Shown here: positions 44,785 through 54,411 of the stretch, piece after piece
Numbering within the stretch: position 1 is the first letter of the stretch
How the letters are laid out: the number at the start of each line of letters is the position of its first letter
From: Burkholderia oklahomensis C6786
GTDB lineage: Bacteria > Pseudomonadota > Gammaproteobacteria > Burkholderiales > Burkholderiaceae
DNA: 64,000 nucleotides
Reading direction: 5' to 3'
Assembly (NCBI RefSeq): GCF_000959365.1
Contig: NZ_CP009555.1
Span: 1,860,001 to 1,924,000 of the forward strand
Translations under genes and position numbers: made by a program
Notes under the pieces: generated by a model
Databases searched by the model: none
What the model was told of the DNA's origin: nothing
Seen by the model: only the letters and a program-made list of their open reading frames with translations

Positions 44785-46002
44785 TTGCGCTTCCAATACA
44801 CTCTGACTCGCTGGCTCGGCGCGCTGAGCCTCGCCGCGGCCACGGTCGCACTCGTCGCCGCCTGCGGCGGCGGAGGCGACGGCGGCTCGTCCGGCACGCC
44901 GCTCGCGTCGAACCAGGCGGCGATCACCGTCAGCACGGGCGTCGCGACCGTCGTCAACATGCCGACCGTCAGCGTGACGATCTGCGCGCCCGGCACGTCG
45001 ACGTGCCAGACGATCGACAACGTGCTCGTCGACACCGCGTCGTACGGGCTGCGGATCGTCAACACCGCGGCGTCGAACGTGCTCGGCAGCCTGCCCGTGT
45101 CGAGCGTGAGCGGCGGTGCGCTCGTCGAGTGCGGCAAGTTCGTGACGAGCTACACGTGGGGCACCGTGCGCACCGCCGACGTGAAGATCGCCGGCGAGCA
45201 GGCGGGCTCGCTGCCGGTCCAGATCATCGGCGATCTCGGCACGTCCGGCGTGCCGACGTCTTGCTCGAACGGCAATTCGCCGTCGAACACGGCCGCCGAC
45301 CTAGGCGCGAACGGCATCCTCGGGATCGGGCCCGCGCCCTACGACTGCGGCGCGAATTGCGTGACGTCGACGCTCTACAGCAATTACTACGCGTGCCCGA
45401 ACGGCAACTCGAGCTGCCAGGTCACGACGGTGCCGCTCGCGCAGCAGGTCGCGAATCCGGTGCCGCGCTTTCCGGCCGACAACAACGGCGTGGTCGTCGC
45501 GATGAATCCGCCGTCGGGCGGCAGTGCGACCGGCACACTGACGTTCGGCATCAATACGCAGGCGAACAACGCGCTGCCGGCGGGCGCGACCAAGCTCACG
45601 TCGACGACGGCGGGCGACCTGACGGGCACGCTGCTCGGCCGCACGATCAGCACGGCGTTCTTCGACACCGGCTCGAACGCGTACTTCTTCGACACGGGCG
45701 GCAGCACGGCCGTCACGCTGCCCGTCTGCAGCAACAACTCGTCGTTCTACTGCCCGTCGAGCACGCAGACGACGACGGCCACCGTCGTCGGCCTGAACGG
45801 CGCGCAGGCGTCGGCGTCGATCTCGATCGCCAACGCGAACTCGCTGTTCTCGTCGTACAAGTCCGCGGTGCCGAACCTGGGCGGCCCGTTCGGCAACACG
45901 CGGGTGCTCGACTTCGGCTTGCCGCACTTCTTCGGCAAGACGCTGTACTTCGGGATGGACCAGAGCGGCAGCGGCGGGCCGGCGCCGTATATCGCGTTCT
46001 GA
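44785..46002 (+). CDS. DUF3443 lipoprotein
   Basis: A 405-residue protein with a signal peptide and lipobox VAAC (Cys27) followed by a Gly-rich spacer. The mature part has VSVTICAPGTSTCQTIDNVL with VDTASYGLRI, then TAFFDTGSNAYFFDTGG, and ends in HFFGKTLYFGMDQ. DTxS/DTGS in two halves resembles the DTG motifs of pepsin-like aspartic proteases, and GILGIGPAPYDC fits that fold. It may therefore be an aspartic-protease-like fold, active or not. TTG start with GGGAGGGGACAG upstream. Operon with the DUF2844 gene. Confidence 0.8.
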   Translation: MRFQYTLTRWLGALSLAAATVALVAACGGGGDGGSSGTPLASNQAAITVSTGVATVVNMPTVSVTICAPGTSTCQTIDNVLVDTASYGLRIVNTAASNVLGSLPVSSVSGGALVECGKFVTSYTWGTVRTADVKIAGEQAGSLPVQIIGDLGTSGVPTSCSNGNSPSNTAADLGANGILGIGPAPYDCGANCVTSTLYSNYYACPNGNSSCQVTTVPLAQQVANPVPRFPADNNGVVVAMNPPSGGSATGTLTFGINTQANNALPAGATKLTSTTAGDLTGTLLGRTISTAFFDTGSNAYFFDTGGSTAVTLPVCSNNSSFYCPSSTQTTTATVVGLNGAQASASISIANANSLFSSYKSAVPNLGGPFGNTRVLDFGLPHFFGKTLYFGMDQSGSGGPAPYIAF

Positions 46003-46065
46003 CGCGACGGGCGGCGCGCGCCGGCATCCGGGGGCTCCGGCTCCGGCGCGCCGCACGCTGACGAC

Positions 46066-46093
46066 AAAGGGCGCGAGAAATCGCGCCCTTTTG
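46066..46093 (+). terminator. Terminator of the DUF2844-DUF3443 pair
   Basis: AAAGGGCGCGA-GAAA-TCGCGCCCTTTTG. Perfect stem about 65 bp after the stop. Confidence 0.85.
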
Positions 46094-46188
46094 CTTGGAG
46101 AACTACGGAAGATGCGCGGCCGCACGCGCCGCGAGCGCCTATCATCGTCAGGTTGTTCCGCAGAGGAAGACTCACGAGGAGAGACGTC

Positions 46189-46689
46189 ATGACGGCACGT
46201 GTGCAGCGCATCACCCCCTTCCTGTGGTTCAACGGCAACGCCGAGGAGGCCGCGACGTTCTACGTATCGGTGTTCGACGACGCGAAGATCACGCGCGTCG
46301 CCCGCTACGGCAGGGAGGGCGCGCAGGCGTCCGGGCAGGGCGAGGGCACCGTGATGACGGTCGCCTTCGAGCTCGACGGCCAGAACTTCGTCGCGCTGAA
46401 CGGCGGCCCCGCGTTCCAGTTCAATCCGGCCGTGTCGTTCGTCGTCAACTGCGCGACGCAGGACGAGATCGACTACTACTGGCGCCGGTTGTCCGAAGGC
46501 GGCGACGAGAGCGCGCAGCAGTGCGGCTGGCTCAAGGACCGCTTCGGGCTGTCGTGGCAGATCGTGCCCGCGCAACTGCCGGAGCTGCTGACGGGCGCCG
46601 ATCCGGCGAAGGCGTCGCGCACGATGCAGGCGCTGATGCAGATGAAGAAGATCGACCTCGCGGCGCTGCAGCGGGCCGCAGCCGGCTAA
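46189..46689 (+). CDS. VOC-superfamily (PhnB-like) protein
   Basis: A 166-residue vicinal-oxygen-chelate protein of the PhnB/3-demethylubiquinone-methyltransferase-like type: ITPFLWFNGNAEEAATFYVS, ELDGQNFVALNGGPAFQFNP, and CGWLKDRFGLSWQIVPAQL. The last block is diagnostic. Function is unknown; members are often annotated as metal-binding without proven reaction. The ATG at 46189 fits the family start; AGGAGAGA is upstream. Monocistronic. Confidence 0.88.
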   Translation: MTARVQRITPFLWFNGNAEEAATFYVSVFDDAKITRVARYGREGAQASGQGEGTVMTVAFELDGQNFVALNGGPAFQFNPAVSFVVNCATQDEIDYYWRRLSEGGDESAQQCGWLKDRFGLSWQIVPAQLPELLTGADPAKASRTMQALMQMKKIDLAALQRAAAG

Positions 46690-46777
46690 GCGCCCGCCTG
46701 CCGTTTCCCTGCCGTCCATCGTTCGCTTTCCCCGCCTTTCGACGACAATACGGGCTTCTCCGCAGCGGAGACACGGC

Positions 46778-48244
46778 ATGAAGCCAATCGGTGTGACGCG
46801 CGTCGCGATCGTCGGCGGCGGCGTGGCGGGCCTCGCGGCGGGCGTCGAGCTCGCGCGCCGGGGCTGCGACGTGCGGCTTTACGAGGCGCGCGATGTGGTG
46901 GGCGGATGCGCGTCGACGACCGACGTCGACGGCTTTCGCTTCAACGACGGCGCGCTGTTCGTCGCACTGCCGCGCCTGCTCGATCACGCGTTCGCGCGGC
47001 TCGGGCTCGATCGCGCGGCGCGCGTGCCGCTGCTGCCGATCGCGGTGCCCCAGGCGTCGTGGCTGCCGGACGGCACGCGCGTGACGCTCGGCGCGCGCGG
47101 CGCGGCGTTCGTCGACGGCGCGCAAGGCGCCGAGCGCAGCGCGGTGCTGCAGGCGGAGATCGCGCGCTGCGTCGACAAGTGGCGGCCGCTGCTGCGGATC
47201 TTCGTCGACGATCTGCTGATCCGACCGCTGTCGCTGCCGCATTTCCTCGCGAAGACCTGGCGTCATCTGCCGAAGCTGCGCGGCACGCTCGCGGCCGAGC
47301 TCGCGCGCGATTTCTCCGATCCGGACGCGCGCGCGGCGCTCGCCGCCGTCACGCTGTACACGGGGCTGCCCGCCGAGTGCACGCCCGTCGCGCAGATCGT
47401 CGGGCTGATCGCGCTCCTCGACGACGGCCTGTATTTGCCCGAAGGCGGGATGGGCGCGATTCCGCGCGCGCTCGCCGACGCGTTCGCCGCGCACGGCGGA
47501 CAGGTCCGCACGGGAGCGGCGGTCGCGCGGATTCGCGTCGCGGGCGGCCGCGTGCGCGGGCTCACGCTCGCGTCGGGCGAGCAGATCGACGCGGACGCAG
47601 TCGTGTCGACCGCGAGTGGAATGGCGACGTTCGCGCGTCTCGTCGAGGCCGCCGACGCGCCGCGCGCGATGCTGCGCCGCGTCGCCCGCGCGCCTTTGTC
47701 GCATCGCGCGCTCGGCATCCAGCTCGGGCTGCGCAACCGGATCGAGCCCGTCGCGTATTCGGTGAACCATCTGCCGAGCGCGGGCGACCAGCGGGCCATG
47801 CTGTCGCCGCAGCCGGACGGCGTGCGCTGGTTCAACTACACGGTGCCGACGGTCACGCTGCCCGGGCTCGCGCCGCCGGGCGGCAGCATCGTCGAGATGT
47901 TCGCGGCCGTCGACGCGCGCACGCCGCTCGACGCGTGGACCGACGCCGCGAAGACGGCGGCCGCGCAGCCCTGGATCGATGCGCTCGCGCGCCGGCACCG
48001 GCTCGACATCGCGACGCTGCGCGTGACGAGCCCGAAGGATCATGCGGAGCGGCTCGGCCTGTACGAAGGCGCGCTTTACGGGCTGTCGCCCGCCGTGCGG
48101 CCGGATCAGCAGTTTCCGCACGTGACGCCGATCGACGGGCTGTATCTCGCCGGCCAGACGACATATCCGGGCTTCGGCGTGACGACGTCGATGCTGCCGG
48201 GCGTCTTCGCGGCCGACGCGCTCGCGTCGCGCGCGTTGCGATGA
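46778..48244 (+). CDS. CrtI-like FAD-dependent oxidoreductase
   Basis: A 488-residue flavoprotein with the N-terminal dinucleotide motif VAIVGGGVAGLAAGVELARR, EARDVVGGCASTTDVDGFRF as in phytoene desaturases, and a C-terminal GLYLAGQTTYPGFGVTTSML-type FAD contact. It belongs to the carotenoid/retinol-saturase superfamily. No other carotenoid genes are near, so it may act on another lipid. It is 88 bp after the VOC gene on the same strand. Confidence 0.83.
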   Translation: MKPIGVTRVAIVGGGVAGLAAGVELARRGCDVRLYEARDVVGGCASTTDVDGFRFNDGALFVALPRLLDHAFARLGLDRAARVPLLPIAVPQASWLPDGTRVTLGARGAAFVDGAQGAERSAVLQAEIARCVDKWRPLLRIFVDDLLIRPLSLPHFLAKTWRHLPKLRGTLAAELARDFSDPDARAALAAVTLYTGLPAECTPVAQIVGLIALLDDGLYLPEGGMGAIPRALADAFAAHGGQVRTGAAVARIRVAGGRVRGLTLASGEQIDADAVVSTASGMATFARLVEAADAPRAMLRRVARAPLSHRALGIQLGLRNRIEPVAYSVNHLPSAGDQRAMLSPQPDGVRWFNYTVPTVTLPGLAPPGGSIVEMFAAVDARTPLDAWTDAAKTAAAQPWIDALARRHRLDIATLRVTSPKDHAERLGLYEGALYGLSPAVRPDQQFPHVTPIDGLYLAGQTTYPGFGVTTSMLPGVFAADALASRALR

Positions 48245-48574
48245 GCGGCGTGCGGGCGCGCGGCGCCCGAGCTTAGGAGCCGCGCGGCCGGGCTCGCCGC
48301 AAACGTGCCCTTCGACACCGCGTCGGCGTTTTCCGGCGGGCGCGCGTTCCGGCGGCGCGCGGCAAGCATGAGGACGTTGGTTGCCAGGGCTGCCCGCCGC
48401 CCGCCGTCGATCCCGCCCCCAAAACCCGCTCACCGCCCGCCCTTCGACCCCGCGACCGATTCCGAGAAATACCCCCGTTTCCCCGCTTTCCTCGACCGAT
48501 CGCCCGTTGACCGCCGCGGGAATAATCGGTGTCACTGGAAAGCGGCATCCCGCCGCGCCCACACGGAGGCCCTC
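48245..48574. other. Spacer upstream of flhB
   Basis: About 330 bp without a credible gene. It must contain the class-II promoter of the flhBAFG-fliA operon; a defined FlhDC box could not be recognised. Confidence 0.4.
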
Positions 48575-49777
48575 GTGGCAGAGGACAGCGATCTCGAACG
48601 GACAGAAGCCGCGACTCCCAAGCGCCGCGAGAAGGCGCGCGAGGAGGGGCAGGTCGCGCGCTCGCGCGAGCTGGCTTCGTTCGCGCTGCTGTCGGCGGGC
48701 TTCTACGGCGCGTGGCTCCTGTCCGGCCCGATCAGCGAGCATCTGCGCACGATGCTGCACGCGGCGTTCTCGTTCGACCGCGCCACCGCGTTCGACACCC
48801 ACCGGATGCTGTCGCACGCGGGCAGCCTGAGCCTGGAAGGTCTCTATGCGCTCGCGCCCTTGCTCGCGCTGACGGGCGTCGCCGCGCTCGCCGCGCCGAT
48901 GGCGCTCGGCGGCTGGCTCGTGTCGACGAAGACGTTCGAGCTGAAGTTCGAGCGCCTGAATCCGATCACGGGCCTCGGCCGCATTTTCTCGATTCAGGGG
49001 CCGATCCAGCTCGGGATGTCGATCGCGAAGACGCTCGTCGTCGGCGGCATCGGCGGCGCCGCGATCTGGCGCAGCAAGGACGAATTGCTCGGCCTCGCGA
49101 CGCAGCCGCTCCACGCGGCGCTCGCCGACGCGCTGCATCTCGTCGCCGTGTGCTGCGGGATGACGGTCGCGGGAATGCTCGTCGTCGCGGGCCTCGACGT
49201 GCCGTATCAACTCTGGCAGTACAACAAGAAGCTGCGCATGACGAAGGAAGAAGTGAAGCGCGAACACCGCGAGAACGAAGGCGATCCGCACGTGAAGGGC
49301 CGGATCCGCCAGCAGCAGCGCGCGATGGCGCGCCGCCGGATGATGGCGAACGTGCCGACGGCCGACGTCGTCGTCACGAACCCGACGCACTTCGCGGTCG
49401 CGCTCAAGTACACGGACGGCGAGATGCGCGCGCCGAAGGTCGTCGCGAAGGGCGTGAACCTCGTCGCCGGGCGGATCCGCGCGCTCGCGGCCGAGCACCA
49501 CGTGCCGCTCCTCGAAGCGCCGCCGCTCGCTCGCGCGCTCTATCACAATGTCGATCTCGAACGCGAGATTCCGGGCACGCTGTATTCGGCCGTCGCCGAA
49601 GTGCTCGCGTGGGTGTATCAGCTGAAGCGCTTCCGCGCCGAAGGCGGAATCGCGCCCGAGACGCCCGTCGATCTCGAGGTGCCCGCCGAGCTCGACAAGG
49701 GCGCGCACGTCGCGCCCGAAGACGAGCAGGAAGAAGCCGAAGACGCGCTCGGCCGCGCCGCCGGAGGTGCCGCATGA
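48575..49777 (+). CDS. flhB: Flagellar type III export protein FlhB
   Basis: A 400-residue FlhB. Soluble N-terminal DLERTEAATPKRREKAREEG, four membrane helices, and a cytoplasmic domain with the autocleavage site NPTH in VVTNPTHFAVALKY, which switches export from hook to filament substrates. A charged C-terminal tail follows. GTG start with CGGAGG upstream. Its stop overlaps the flhA ATG. Confidence 0.96.
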   Translation: MAEDSDLERTEAATPKRREKAREEGQVARSRELASFALLSAGFYGAWLLSGPISEHLRTMLHAAFSFDRATAFDTHRMLSHAGSLSLEGLYALAPLLALTGVAALAAPMALGGWLVSTKTFELKFERLNPITGLGRIFSIQGPIQLGMSIAKTLVVGGIGGAAIWRSKDELLGLATQPLHAALADALHLVAVCCGMTVAGMLVVAGLDVPYQLWQYNKKLRMTKEEVKREHRENEGDPHVKGRIRQQQRAMARRRMMANVPTADVVVTNPTHFAVALKYTDGEMRAPKVVAKGVNLVAGRIRALAAEHHVPLLEAPPLARALYHNVDLEREIPGTLYSAVAEVLAWVYQLKRFRAEGGIAPETPVDLEVPAELDKGAHVAPEDEQEEAEDALGRAAGGAA

Positions 49778-51876
49778 ACATGCCGGCCGGTTTCCTCGGC
49801 AAGCGCTCGCAGCTCCTGGCGGGCACGAACCTGCGCGCGCTCGCGGGCCCGATCCTCATCTGCATGATTCTCGGGATGATGATCCTGCCGCTGCCGCCGC
49901 TGCTGCTCGATCTGTTCTTCACGTTCAACATCGCGCTGTCGGTGATGGTGCTGCTCGTCAGCATGTACACGATGAAGCCGCTCGACTTCGCCGCGTTCCC
50001 GAGCGTGCTGCTGTTCTCGACGCTCTTGCGCCTGTCGCTGAACGTCGCGTCGACGCGCGTCGTGCTGCTCGAAGGCCACACGGGCCCCGACGCGGCCGGC
50101 CAGGTGATCGAGGCGTTCGGCCACTTCCTCGTCGGCGGCAACTTCGCGGTCGGCATCGTCGTGTTCGTGATCCTGATGATCATCAACTTCATGGTGATCA
50201 CGAAGGGCGCGGGCCGGATCGCCGAAGTGTCCGCGCGCTTCACGCTCGACGCGATGCCCGGCAAGCAGATGGCGATCGACGCCGACCTGAACGCCGGCCT
50301 CATCAACGAAGAGCAGGCGAAGAAGCGCCGCCAGGCGGTCGCGCAGGAAGCGGAGTTCTACGGGTCGATGGACGGCGCGTCGAAGTTCGTGCGCGGCGAC
50401 GCGATCGCGGGCCTCATCATCATGGCGATCAACGTGATCGGCGGCCTGATCGTCGGGATGCTCCAGCACGACATGAGCTTCGCCGCGGCGGGCAAGAACT
50501 ACACGCTGCTCACGATCGGCGACGGCCTCGTCGCGCAGATCCCGTCGCTCGTGATCTCGACCGCGGCGGGCGTGATCGTGTCGCGCGTCGCGACCGACGA
50601 GGACATCGGCACGCAGCTCACGACGCAGCTCTTCACGAACCCGCGCGTCCTGATGATCACGGGCTCGATCATCGTGCTGATGGGCCTCATCCCGAACATG
50701 CCGCACTTCGCGTTCCTGCTGCTCGGCGCCGGCGCGATCTGGCTGTCGCGCACGCTGACGAAGCGCGAAGCCGCGAAGAAAGCGGCGGGCATGGTCGCCG
50801 AGATCGCGCCGCCGGCGGCGCTGCCGGCCGACAGCCACGAAGCGACGTGGGAAGATGTCACGCTCATCGATCCGCTCGGCCTCGAAGTCGGCTATCGGCT
50901 GATTCCGCTCGTCGACAAGAACACCGACGGCGAGCTGCTCAAGCGGATCAAGAGCATCCGCAAGAAGTTCGCGCAGGAAATCGGCTTCCTGCCGCCCGTC
51001 ATCCATATCCGCGACAACCTCGAGCTGCGTCCGAACGCTTACCGGATCGCGCTGAAGGGCGTCGAGGTCGGCGTCGGCGAAGCGTATCCGGGCCAGTGGC
51101 TCGCGATCAATCCGGGCCAGGTGACGGCCGCGCTGCCCGGCGCGCCGACGCAGGATCCGGCGTTCGGGCTGCCCGCCGTCTGGATCGACATGTCGCTGCG
51201 CGAGCAGGCGCAGGTGTACGGCTATACGGTCGTCGACGCGAGCACGGTCGTCGCGACGCACCTCAACCACCTCGTCGTCCAGCACGCGGCCGAGCTGCTC
51301 GGCCGCCAGGAAGTGCAGGCGCTCATCGAGCGGACCGGCAAGGATGCGCCGTCGCTCGTCGAGGACCTCGTGCCGAAGACGGTCTCGCTCACGACGCTGC
51401 AGAAGGTGCTGCAGAACCTGCTCGACGAAGGCGTGCCGATCCGCGACATGCGCACGATCGTCGAGGCCGTGTCCGAGCAGGCGGGCCGCATCACCGATCC
51501 GTACGAGCTCACGGCCGCCGTGCGTCTCGCGCTCGGCCGCGCGATCACCCAGCAGTGGTATCCGGGCGCGGGCGAGATGCAGGTGATGGGGCTCGACGCG
51601 AATCTCGAGCGCGTGCTGTCGCAGGCGCTCGCCACCGGCGCGAATCCGGGCCTCGAGCCGGGCCTCGCGCACACGCTGCTCATCGGCACGCAAGACGCGA
51701 TGCTGCGTCAACAGAACATGGGGCTGCCGCCCGTGCTGCTCGTCCAGCACGCGCTGCGCGCGATGCTCGCGCGCTTCCTGCGGCGCAGCCTGCCGCAATT
51801 GAAAGTGCTGTCCTACGCCGAAGTGCCGGACACGCGCACGATCAAGGTCGTTAACGTCATCGGGGGTACCGCTTGA
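49774..51876 (+). CDS. flhA: Flagellar type III export protein FlhA
   Basis: A 700-residue FlhA with about eight N-terminal membrane helices (FPSVLLFSTLLRLSLNVAST, the FHIPEP-like signature region nearby) and a C-terminal cytoplasmic domain that docks chaperone-substrate complexes. ATG overlaps the flhB stop (ATGA) and its own stop overlaps the flhF TTG. The length is normal. Confidence 0.97.
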   Translation: MNMPAGFLGKRSQLLAGTNLRALAGPILICMILGMMILPLPPLLLDLFFTFNIALSVMVLLVSMYTMKPLDFAAFPSVLLFSTLLRLSLNVASTRVVLLEGHTGPDAAGQVIEAFGHFLVGGNFAVGIVVFVILMIINFMVITKGAGRIAEVSARFTLDAMPGKQMAIDADLNAGLINEEQAKKRRQAVAQEAEFYGSMDGASKFVRGDAIAGLIIMAINVIGGLIVGMLQHDMSFAAAGKNYTLLTIGDGLVAQIPSLVISTAAGVIVSRVATDEDIGTQLTTQLFTNPRVLMITGSIIVLMGLIPNMPHFAFLLLGAGAIWLSRTLTKREAAKKAAGMVAEIAPPAALPADSHEATWEDVTLIDPLGLEVGYRLIPLVDKNTDGELLKRIKSIRKKFAQEIGFLPPVIHIRDNLELRPNAYRIALKGVEVGVGEAYPGQWLAINPGQVTAALPGAPTQDPAFGLPAVWIDMSLREQAQVYGYTVVDASTVVATHLNHLVVQHAAELLGRQEVQALIERTGKDAPSLVEDLVPKTVSLTTLQKVLQNLLDEGVPIRDMRTIVEAVSEQAGRITDPYELTAAVRLALGRAITQQWYPGAGEMQVMGLDANLERVLSQALATGANPGLEPGLAHTLLIGTQDAMLRQQNMGLPPVLLVQHALRAMLARFLRRSLPQLKVLSYAEVPDTRTIKVVNVIGGTA

Positions 51877-53585
51877 ACATTCGCAAATTCATTGGTCCGA
51901 CGAGCCGCGACGCGCTGCGCCTCGTGCGCGAAGCGATGGGCGCCGACGCGGCGGTGCTGTCCAACCGGACGCTCGACGACGGCCGTGTCGAGATCGTCGC
52001 GCTGCCCGCCGCCGAGCTCGTCGAAATCTCGACGCGGCGCGCGGCCGCCGAAGCCGCGCACGGCGCGGCCCAGCCGCAAGCGCTCCGCCAGCCGGCGCAC
52101 CATCCGTCTTCGGCGCCGTCGTTCGCGTCGCCCGCCGCATCGGTCATCGTTCCTTCGGCGGGCGCGTCGGCGTCGCGCGCCGCCGCGAATCCGTACGCGG
52201 CGGGCGGCATCCCCGACGTGTTCTCGTCGGTGTTCGGCGCGAGCGTCGATGCGGCGGCCGACGACGATGCGCCGTCCGCCGTCGCGCAGCCGGCCGCTGC
52301 GCCGTCCGAACCCGCGCCGTGGCTCGTCGAGCATGCGAAGCGGCTGACGAAGCAGCACGAGGAGCTCGTCGCGCGTCCGCGCGCGGCAACGGCCGCGCAG
52401 CACGCGCCGCGCGAGCGCGCGGCCGCCGACGAGCCGCCCGAATGGGCGCGCGACATCGTGCGCAACACCGCGCGCCGGCTGCCGGCCGACGATGCGACGA
52501 CGTCGAGGCCCGCGGCGCTGCGCCTGCCCGAGGACGCGGCGACCGTCGTCGCGGACGCGGTGAAGGCGCGCATCGAGCGCATCGTCAACGACACGGTGAT
52601 GCAGGAGCTCGGCTCGCTGCGCGAGCTGATGGAAGAGCAGTTCGCGGGCCTGATGTGGAACGAGCGCCAGCGCCGCAATCCGGTGCACGGCGCGCTGACG
52701 AAATACCTGTTCGCTGCGGGCTTTTCCGCGCAGCTCGTGCGGATGGTCGTCGACAACCTGCCGGAAGGCGTCGGCTACGACACGCTCGACGCGGCGGCCG
52801 ACTGGGCGCACACGGTGCTCGCGGCGAACCTGCCCGTGCTCGACAGCGAGGACGCGCTGATGGAGCGCGGCGGCGTGTTCGCGCTGATGGGGCCGACGGG
52901 CGTCGGCAAGACGACGACGACCGCGAAGCTCGCGGCGCGCTGCGTGATGCGCTTCGGCGCGAGCAAGGTCGCGCTCTTGACGACGGACAGCTACCGGATC
53001 GGCGGCCACGAGCAACTGCGCATCTTCGGCAAGATCCTCGGCGTGCCGGTGCACGCGGTGAAGGACGGCGGCGATCTGCAGCTCGCGCTCGCCGAGCTGC
53101 GCAACAAGCACATGGTGCTGATCGACACGATCGGCATGAGCCAGCGCGACCGCATGGTGTCCGACCAGATCGCGATGCTGTACGGCGCGGACACGCCGGT
53201 GCAGCGCCTGCTGCTGCTGAACGCGACGAGCCACGGCGACACGCTGAACGAAGTCGTGCAGGCGTACCGCAGCGCGGCCGGCCAGCCTGAAGCGGCTCTG
53301 CCGGATCTCGCCGGCTGCATCCTGACGAAGCTCGACGAGGCGAGCAACCTGGGCGGCGTGCTCGACACGGTGATCCGCTACAAGCTGCCGGTGCACTACG
53401 TGTCGACCGGCCAGAAGGTGCCCGAGAACCTGTACGTCGCGACGAAGAAATTCCTGCTGAAGAGCGCGTTCTGCGCGCCGCGCGAGGATTCGCCGTTCGT
53501 GCCGCACGACGACGATCTTCCGGCGATGCTGTCCGCGTTGAGCGCGCGCGCCGGCAACGAACTGCACGAGGTCCGCTTTGGATAA
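51873..53585 (+). CDS. flhF: Flagellar GTPase FlhF
   Basis: A 570-residue SRP-type GTPase that sets where flagella are built. The B domain at the N-terminus (MNIRKFIGPTSRDALRLVRE) is followed by a long low-complexity linker (about 50-215), the N domain, and the G domain with GPTGVGKTTTTAKLAARCVM (G1), VALLTTDSYRIGGHEQLRIF (G2), VLIDTIGMSQRD (G3) and LTKLDEASNLGG (G4/G5). TTG start overlapping the flhA stop. Confidence 0.95.
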   Translation: MNIRKFIGPTSRDALRLVREAMGADAAVLSNRTLDDGRVEIVALPAAELVEISTRRAAAEAAHGAAQPQALRQPAHHPSSAPSFASPAASVIVPSAGASASRAAANPYAAGGIPDVFSSVFGASVDAAADDDAPSAVAQPAAAPSEPAPWLVEHAKRLTKQHEELVARPRAATAAQHAPRERAAADEPPEWARDIVRNTARRLPADDATTSRPAALRLPEDAATVVADAVKARIERIVNDTVMQELGSLRELMEEQFAGLMWNERQRRNPVHGALTKYLFAAGFSAQLVRMVVDNLPEGVGYDTLDAAADWAHTVLAANLPVLDSEDALMERGGVFALMGPTGVGKTTTTAKLAARCVMRFGASKVALLTTDSYRIGGHEQLRIFGKILGVPVHAVKDGGDLQLALAELRNKHMVLIDTIGMSQRDRMVSDQIAMLYGADTPVQRLLLLNATSHGDTLNEVVQAYRSAAGQPEAALPDLAGCILTKLDEASNLGGVLDTVIRYKLPVHYVSTGQKVPENLYVATKKFLLKSAFCAPREDSPFVPHDDDLPAMLSALSARAGNELHEVRFG

Positions 53586-54390
53586 GCGCATTACCGACCA
53601 GGCTGAAGGATTGCGGCGCCTGCTCGCCGGACGCGCGTCGCGCGTCGTCGCGGTGACGGGCGGACCGTCGGGCGTCGGCTGCACGTCGACGGTCGCCAAT
53701 CTCGCCGCGGCGCTGACCGCGCTCGGCAAGGACGTGCTCGTCGTCGACGAGCGCGCGAACGTCCGCTCGATCTCGGCGACGCTGTGCGGCTCGTGGCTGC
53801 GCGACGGCGAGCCGGTGCGGCACGAGCTCGGATTCGCGATATGCGAGGCGTCGCGGCTCGCGCGCGGCGGCTACAGCGAGACGCAGCTCGCGACGCTCGG
53901 CGACGGCGCGGCGGACATCGTGCTGATCGACGCGCAGCTCGACGCGAACGGCGCGCTGTCGGCGCTCGCGCGCGACGCGCACGACGTGCTCGTCGTCACG
54001 CGCGTGTCGGCGTCGGCGATCACCGAGGCGTACGCGTGCATGAAGCGGCTGCATTACGCGCATGCGCTCGCGCAGTTCCGCGTGCTGACGAATCACGTGC
54101 AGAGCGCCGCCGACGCGAGGGCCGCATACGAGAACCTCGCCGGCGTCGCGAGCCGCTATCTGCGGGTGTCGCTGTCGGACGCCGGGTGCGTCGCCGCCGA
54201 TCAGTTGATCGAACGCGCGCGCGGGCTCGCGCACACGGTGGTGGACGCGTTTCCGTCGGCGGCGGCGGCGCGCGATTACCGGCAGATCGCCGCCGATCTG
54301 CTGTATTGGCCGATGCGCCCGGGTCCGGGCGTCGGCCGGGTCCGGACGGGAAGTTCGGCGTTTGAACGGGGTGCGGCTCATGCCGCCTGA
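53578..54390 (+). CDS. flhG: FlhG/FleN-like MinD-family ATPase, degenerate P loop
   Basis: A 270-residue MinD-family protein in the place of FlhG, the partner that stimulates FlhF and limits flagellar number. The deviant Walker A should be KGGxGKT; here it reads GGPSGVGCTST, with Cys35 where the phosphate-binding Lys belongs and no signature Lys in front. The Walker A' Asp (VVDERANVRS) and Walker B (IVLIDAQL) remain only in outline. It may have lost ATP hydrolysis and act as a binding protein. TTG start overlapping flhF by 8 bp. Confidence 0.85.
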   Translation: MDKRITDQAEGLRRLLAGRASRVVAVTGGPSGVGCTSTVANLAAALTALGKDVLVVDERANVRSISATLCGSWLRDGEPVRHELGFAICEASRLARGGYSETQLATLGDGAADIVLIDAQLDANGALSALARDAHDVLVVTRVSASAITEAYACMKRLHYAHALAQFRVLTNHVQSAADARAAYENLAGVASRYLRVSLSDAGCVAADQLIERARGLAHTVVDAFPSAAAARDYRQIAADLLYWPMRPGPGVGRVRTGSSAFERGAAHAA

Positions 54391-54411
54391 ACGCCACGAC
54401 GAAGAGAGGGC

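Noticed and set aside
46532..49708. A 1,058-codon minus-strand open frame
   Set aside because: It covers several well-supported + strand genes; composition (Arg/Ala/His-rich) is typical of antisense frames in GC-rich DNA.
49618..51798. A 726-codon minus-strand open frame opposite flhA
   Set aside because: Shadow of flhA; low-complexity Arg/His/Asp content and no ribosome-binding site.
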